A stretch of DNA of 64,000 nt from Engraulis encrasicolus (Eukaryota > Chordata > Actinopteri > Clupeiformes > Engraulidae), in the NCBI RefSeq assembly GCF_034702125.1, contig NC_085867.1, forward strand, positions 49,179,898-49,243,897, read 5' to 3'. How positions within the stretch are numbered: the stretch's first letter is position 1; the number at the start of each line of letters is the position of its first letter. The notes under the pieces are model-generated. The model saw only the letters and a program-made list of their open reading frames with translations. It searched no databases and was not told the DNA's origin. Position numbers and translations under genes: made by a program. Below are positions 55,605-64,000 of this stretch, one piece after another.

Positions 55605-56239
55605 AGGCATAAGGTTTCTCACTGCACTCAAATGCTCAGTTTCCTTTCAGATTGTTTTGTGCTGGTTTTGTTCCTTATGCACTGACAGTATGTCTATGAT
55701 GAATATTTTTCCAGTGTCCTGTATGGGCATCTGTAGCTGCAAACAGCATATGTGCCTATGTGGCATGTGGCTATGGGGTGGCTATGTGACATGACAAAAA
55801 TGCCGGGCCGTTTGTTGGTCCCAGCCTAGCTCTGGACCTGGATGTAAAAACTCAGAGTTGTGTGGTTCTGCTCTGCAAGTGTGGATAGTGGTTAGGTTTA
55901 AAACAAATCTGTGTTGTTGTAAAATAATAGAAATGGTCCACCTCAAAAAATAGACTACAATGTTTTTCATGGACAATGCATTTTAATACCACTCAATACC
56001 ACATTGTAAAAGCCTTTTACTTGCCTACATACAGCTGAACATCACAGTAATGAATACACACAGTGAATTATGGAAAAGTAATGTCAATGCAAGACATGGG
56101 GCACGTGTGATGCCAAAATTATGGTAGCCCAATAAAATTCTTCAAACAGGTTTTTCATATTTCACATTTTCACATTGTTCATGATGACAACCCCCCACCC
56201 ACCCACAAACTTGTTCAATGTGTTCTCAAGTGATGCTAA

Positions 56240-56277
<38 letters not shown>

Positions 56278-56703
56278 GCAAGCAAGCAATCAAAATGACT
56301 ATATAGCACAATATCATACACAATTGTTATTCAATATGCTAAAGATTAGAGAAAGAGAAAAAAGAAAAGAAGGACTATATATATATATATATATATATTG
56401 TGTTACAGAGGGTAGATAATTAACTCATGATCACCAAAGGCAGATGAGAAAAGGGCTGTTTTTAATTTACTTTTAAAACAAGATACTGTTGGGGCAGTTG
56501 TAATATGGACAGGAAGCTGGTTCCAGCATTTTGCAGTATAATGACTAAATGCCATTACGCCCTGTCTAGACTAGACCCTAGGCACAACCAGTAGAGGAGA
56601 TTCTGAAGACCTAAGACATCTATTAGGATGATATTGTAGCTAAAGGTTGGGCTAGTTAGTTACACTAAAAAAAAAAGAAAGAAAATCAACCCGATTGGCC
56701 CCA
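55605..56703. other. Likely s100z downstream region, simple repeats only
   Basis: Contains (CAAT)n at 56243-56290 and (AT)n at 56374-56398. 56400-56660 (CTGGTTCCAGCATTTTGCAG, CCTGTCTAGACTAGACCCTA) may be a LINE 3' fragment but is not assigned. No clear poly(A) signal for s100z was settled on. Confidence 0.45.
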
Positions 56704-60275
<3,572 letters not shown>

Positions 60276-60334
60276 GATGGCGCTAAAGAGTATTACATTA
60301 CATTACAATACATTACAATTACATTACAATGCAT

Positions 60335-60437
60335 TATTTGAGCCGAGGCACTCCTTACTTCAAATCAAAAAGCCTTTATTAAACTCTGGCTACATGCCAC
60401 TGGCATTTAATAAAGGCTTTTTAACTTTACTAAAGAA
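60335..60437. repeat. Foldback element
   Basis: GAGGCACTCCTTACTTCAAA and AAAAAGCCTTTATTAAA, mirrored by TTTAATAAAGGCTTTTTAAC and AAAGAATGCCTC. In s100z intron 1. Confidence 0.75.
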
Positions 60438-60439
60438 TG

Positions 60440-61112
60440 CCTCAAATTGAGTTTTTACTTGTTTTTTTTGCACCCTTTTTCACTTATTGGATACAAGACC
60501 CAGAGAATCCCTTTTCTCTTTTTGGTTACGATGCATTTGGCAGAGGCTTTTTAAAAAAAAAACCAAAGCAACTTAATTATAGTAGGTGACATCACTAGTA
60601 CAAACAAAGTGCACAGGAATACACAGAACAAAAAGCGCTGATGCTAAGTATGATTAGTTGTTGTTTTCTAATTTAACGGTACATTAACACGGATAAGTAG
60701 AGCACAAACACACAGATACACAGTTCAAGCATTAGTGTAGTAGCTAGCCTTCAAGAAGCAAGTAAAAACTCTTGAGAGAGATGAAGGCCTACATTACATG
60801 TACCTGGTCTAGAGTAGTAGGGCGTTCAAGTCCACAACCGCAGGGAAACTTGGAGCAGAAAAATCAGCAGCAAACTGTGATCAGTAGGAGAACTGTGCTG
60901 TATGGAGTCCTGCAGTACAGATCACAGATGAACGTTCATTACTTTTCACATGGCTTTGACATAAAATAGGCTACAACAGTACAGACAGCAGAAAACAATT
61001 CTAACACTTCAAGCAGAAAGATCAGCAACAGAACTGTGCTGAAGTCCTGCTGTACAGATCACAGATGAACGTTCATTACTTTTCACACGGCTTTGACCAG
61101 AGCTGTATAAAG
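60440..61112. other. s100z intron 1, short direct repeat only
   Basis: GTACAGATCACAGATGAACG with TTCATTACTTTTCACA occurs twice (60914-60952 and 61054-61090), with GCAGAAAACA/AGCAGAAAGATCAGCA debris around it. No gene recognised. Confidence 0.5.
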
Positions 61113-61256
61113 TAGAAGTAGAGGTAGTCTTGCAGATACAATTGCAACACTAGTGGTATGATACTACATGGTTTCAACTTTGTAATATCATACTACTAGT
61201 GTTGTAATAATCACATCTGGAAGAAGCCTACTTCTACTTTATACAACTCTCGCTTA
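61113..61256. repeat. Foldback element
   Basis: TAAAGTAGAAGTAGAGGTAG and AACACTAGTGGTATGATA, mirrored by ATATCATACTACTAGTGTTG and CTACTTCTACTTTA. Confidence 0.8.
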
Positions 61257-61951
61257 GACAATAAATACAACAGGAAAGGAGAAAATAATTCTACACCTGA
61301 AAGTAGGGCTGACAATACAGTGCTCTTCATTCAACTGTACAGCATTGTTGTCAACAGAAAAAAAATAGAGCATACCGTAGGCTATATACTGTACCCAAGA
61401 CAGACCATTTAATCCACTGACGTCTAAGGCACCTGCAAAAAAGGGTGTTGAATGCCCCTTTTAAGAAAAGCTGCCCTCAGCCTATAAAAACCTAAATATC
61501 TCAGCTTCTGAAGCACATAAAAACATGTAATAATTTGCATTTAAACACTAAGATCCTCATATTTCATTAGAATGTGTTCATTCATCTCAAACAAAGACAG
61601 ATTTAAAAAAAAAAGTTGTCTCAAATCTCATGAGCCTGAATGTTGCGTAATGCAGCTCCAGGCGCCAGGTCCAGTGTTGCGCAACGCAACAACCAGCATC
61701 AATGGGTTAAGACCAGGAGCCAAAACGGGGAGGAGTGGCAATATTACCTGAAAGCAGGTGTCATTCATGAGATCTTTTAGCCTTGTAAAACATTCTCTTC
61801 ATCAGATTTTAAGTCTGTTGTCTTTGAGTTGTTTTCCTTAAACCACAATGATCAATAGTAAACATCATCATCATTGAGCAATTCTTGCGCCAATATCGGT
61901 GTGAAGGTTTAAATTGCCAAAGGAAGCATTATAGGTGAGGGATGGTCTTAC

Positions 61952-62075
61952 CTGGTGAGCGTCTCGTCTGGTCTCGTCTCGCTGCAAGAGGTGATGGGAA
62001 GGGAAGGGTCCTCGTCCTCAGCTCAGCTCCTCTCGGCTCAGTGTTGTTTATCTTCAGGCAGGCAGCAGCTGAAAA
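61952..62075 (-). other. s100z: Likely untranslated first exon of s100z
   Basis: The donor CTCACCAG/GTAAGACC at 61952 follows a C/G-rich stretch without an ATG in good context. A TATA-like TATAAT lies on the minus strand near 62104-62109, about 30 bp upstream of the proposed start. S100 genes typically have a short non-coding exon 1, and the s100z start exon has an upstream acceptor that needs a partner. The exact 5' end is a guess. Confidence 0.5.
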
Positions 62076-62194
62076 GAGCAGTCCCCACATCTGGCTGGCG
62101 ATTATACTAATTTCCCCTGTGAGATCGCCATGGCGACTGTATAGAAATAGGACCCCATCATGGAAAACAATTGGCTGGAAGATAATGGAGGTGG

Positions 62195-62212
62195 CAGCAG
62201 CAGCAGCAGCAG
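62195..62212. repeat. Short GCA repeat
   Basis: GGCAGCAGCAGCAGCAGCAG, six units, just upstream of the proposed s100z promoter. Confidence 0.9.
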
Positions 62213-62384
62213 GAGAACGGAAACTCATGAGTGGCAACTGTTTCACCTCCTCGTGGAAAAAAATGGAAAGCCTTGAAGATGCTTTATAATGGTTACTTTG
62301 GCACAAGTTTCCTCTAGTTTCTTCTTTTGTCTTCTTGCTATTCTTTCTTGTTTCTGTCTCTCTTTTCTACTTCACTTCTTATTT

Positions 62385-62493
62385 TTTTCATCTTTAACAT
62401 TGATCTTTATCCATGTGTTAAGCACTTTGAGCGTCATGCCTTGTATGATATTGTGCTATTCAAATACAGTTATTATTATTATTACTATTATTT

Positions 62494-62555
<62 letters not shown>

Positions 62556-62556
62556 A
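62385..62556 (+). mobile_element. LINE/SINE 3' tail with ATT repeat (copy 2)
   Basis: CATCTTTAACATTGATCTTT, TTAAGCACTTTGAGC and GCCTTGTATGATATTGTGCT, then about 80 bp of (ATT)n. Homologous to 50764-50873. Confidence 0.75.
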
Positions 62557-63017
62557 GGACGCATAGGCAATTGAACCCACAAGTCTCTTATTTGTGCAAG
62601 TTTTATACTAGTTTCAATTGGCCTACTATTATTTAATTATCTCTCAGAATACAAATGTGTGTGTATTTTTCTGCGTCGTTTTAGTGTATATACTAAGACT
62701 TTATTTTCACTTTTCTATCATTTTTATTTAATTTTCATTTTATTACAGCTCCAATATTCGTTTCAATGTTAAGGCTTGATATTCACATGGACATGGGCGT
62801 GGCTCAATGGACATCCCCCACACACCCAGTCCCCACTTGTCTATGAAGTAAAAATGCTTTACATTGTGAATTGACAACATGCTCCGTCGAGACAACCATT
62901 ACTTTGTCTTTGTAACTTTTTTCAGTCAGAAGAAATGCACATTTCCTTCCTCTTGCATTCTGCCGTCGGTTTCTGAAAGGATTTGAATTTGGGCTCATAA
63001 TTGCACTGGTCTCTATT
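62557..63017. other. Upstream flank of s100z, nothing recognised
   Basis: AT-rich; no gene or bounded repeat identified. Confidence 0.5.
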
Positions 63018-63346
63018 TTTCATTTGGCGGGCCACTTCAAATCCTCCAAGGGCCATACTATGAACACAATCCTCCAAGGGCCGTACTATGAACACAAACC
63101 AGGGTTTTCCCCTGGCACTTTAAGCCTATATTGAGGGCGGCCAGGCCACCCTTACAACAGACCCCACCTTCACTACGTCCCCTGGAACATCACTTCCTTC
63201 TATTGCAAATATAATGTCTAAGATTGCTTTACAAAATATGTCATATTTCATGTGAAACTGTATAACATTAAAATCATATCGGGGGCCGGATAAGACTACT
63301 TCAGGGGGCGTAAACGCGCCCCCGGGGCATAGGTTCCCCGCCCCCG
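63018..63346. mobile_element. hAT-like MITE (CAGGGGTGGGGAACC family, copy 3)
   Basis: GGCGGGCCACTTCAAATCCT and ACAAACCAGGGTTTTCCCCT at the left, AGGTTCCCCGCCCCCGC at the right. The left terminus is lost and TCCAAGGGCCRTACTATGAA is tandemly duplicated (63038-63090). Confidence 0.8.
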
Positions 63347-63348
63347 CT

Positions 63349-63718
63349 TTAAAGGGACACTGTGCAGGAAATGGTCAAAAAAGGTACTGCAACTATATCT
63401 GATCATTGAAACTGGGCTGCCTATTGCCAAATTTGATCTTTTCATGAAAGTTTACTAAATAATATACTATTATTTTCGAGTATTATATGGTCCAAGTGGA
63501 GTCATATTTGCAGCTAAAGGCTATTTCTGGAAATTCAAAATGGCGGACCATGGAGAAGATCCCCCTTTTCATGTATGAAAAGTGCAAATTTTCCAGTCAT
63601 AATGAATACTTAGAATTTAATGGTGGTGGTAAGTATTCATGAAAAAGGTAACATTAGTGAATGGGCAGCATGAATTCTGGAAATAAACAACTAAAAATCT
63701 CACACAGTGTACCTTTAA
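63349..63718 (+). mobile_element. TTAA-site MITE, family A (copy 6)
   Basis: TTAAAGGGACACTGTGCAGG and CACACAGTGTACCTTTAA, with TTAA at both ends. A full-length 370-bp copy and the best reference for the family in this window. It abuts the hAT MITE on its left. Confidence 0.92.
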
Positions 63719-64000
63719 AGTCCAGCTGGAGAGGAGTTCAAAGACCAGGGATCCATTCTGCACCCCCCCAACCCCCCAACCCCCCCATCCCCACACGCAA
63801 CAAATCCAAATTTATACGCTACCTATGATTATTTAAAAACAAAAAAAGGGACAAATTTCTTATATACTTTTCTTATACGCATCACAGTGGGTTTACATAC
63901 AGTGTTGAATCTCGCCCTCAAACCCGTGCCTGCAGTTCCCTATCGCAGTGGACTGCGATCTAACACATGGGACGTGACGTATGCACGGATCCAATCGAAG
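63719..64000. other. Right edge, nothing recognised
   Basis: A C-rich run (63760-63790) and otherwise unassigned sequence. Confidence 0.5.

Overview
This is a repeat-rich vertebrate segment, almost certainly from a teleost fish. Four protein-coding genes can be read, all on the minus strand and all split by introns with GT/AG borders. From right to left they are s100z, a cholesterol 25-hydroxylase-like gene, f2rl1 (protease-activated receptor 2) and bdp1 (TFIIIB subunit B''). F2RL1 and S100Z are neighbours in mammals too, and BDP1 lies on the same human chromosome arm, so the gene set fits an ancestral linkage block. Tc1/mariner elements, hAT-type MITEs, a V-SINE, tRNA-derived SINEs and L2-like LINE tails fill the introns and spacers, which fits a teleost.

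Layout. 1-3250: two Tc1 elements, a non-autonomous transposon nested in the second, and a V-SINE. 3579-31986: bdp1, 30 coding exons reconstructed with continuous reading frame (about 1854 codons); the last exon or exons appear to lie off the left edge. 34425-43224: f2rl1, four coding exons, 396 aa. 48804-51860: ch25h-like, three exons, 316 aa. 56704-62075: s100z, two coding exons (99 aa) plus a likely untranslated first exon. The remaining sequence is mostly mobile elements, foldback repeats and microsatellites. No plus-strand host gene, functional tRNA or rRNA gene, CRISPR array or endogenous retrovirus was recognised.

The genes are not a pathway: bdp1 acts in RNA polymerase III initiation, f2rl1 in protease sensing, ch25h-like in oxysterol/lipid hydroxylation and s100z in calcium binding. 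The unusual parts are inside bdp1. Its C-terminal region has grown by tandem duplication of a three-exon cassette, with a second run of symmetric duplicated exons just upstream. Intron 11 carries seven 135-bp tandem repeats, each with a tRNA-like B box, inside the gene for a Pol III factor. Several introns have transposons or palindromes within a few bases of a splice donor. A dispersed set of hairpins shares a short core and outer motif but has otherwise different arms.
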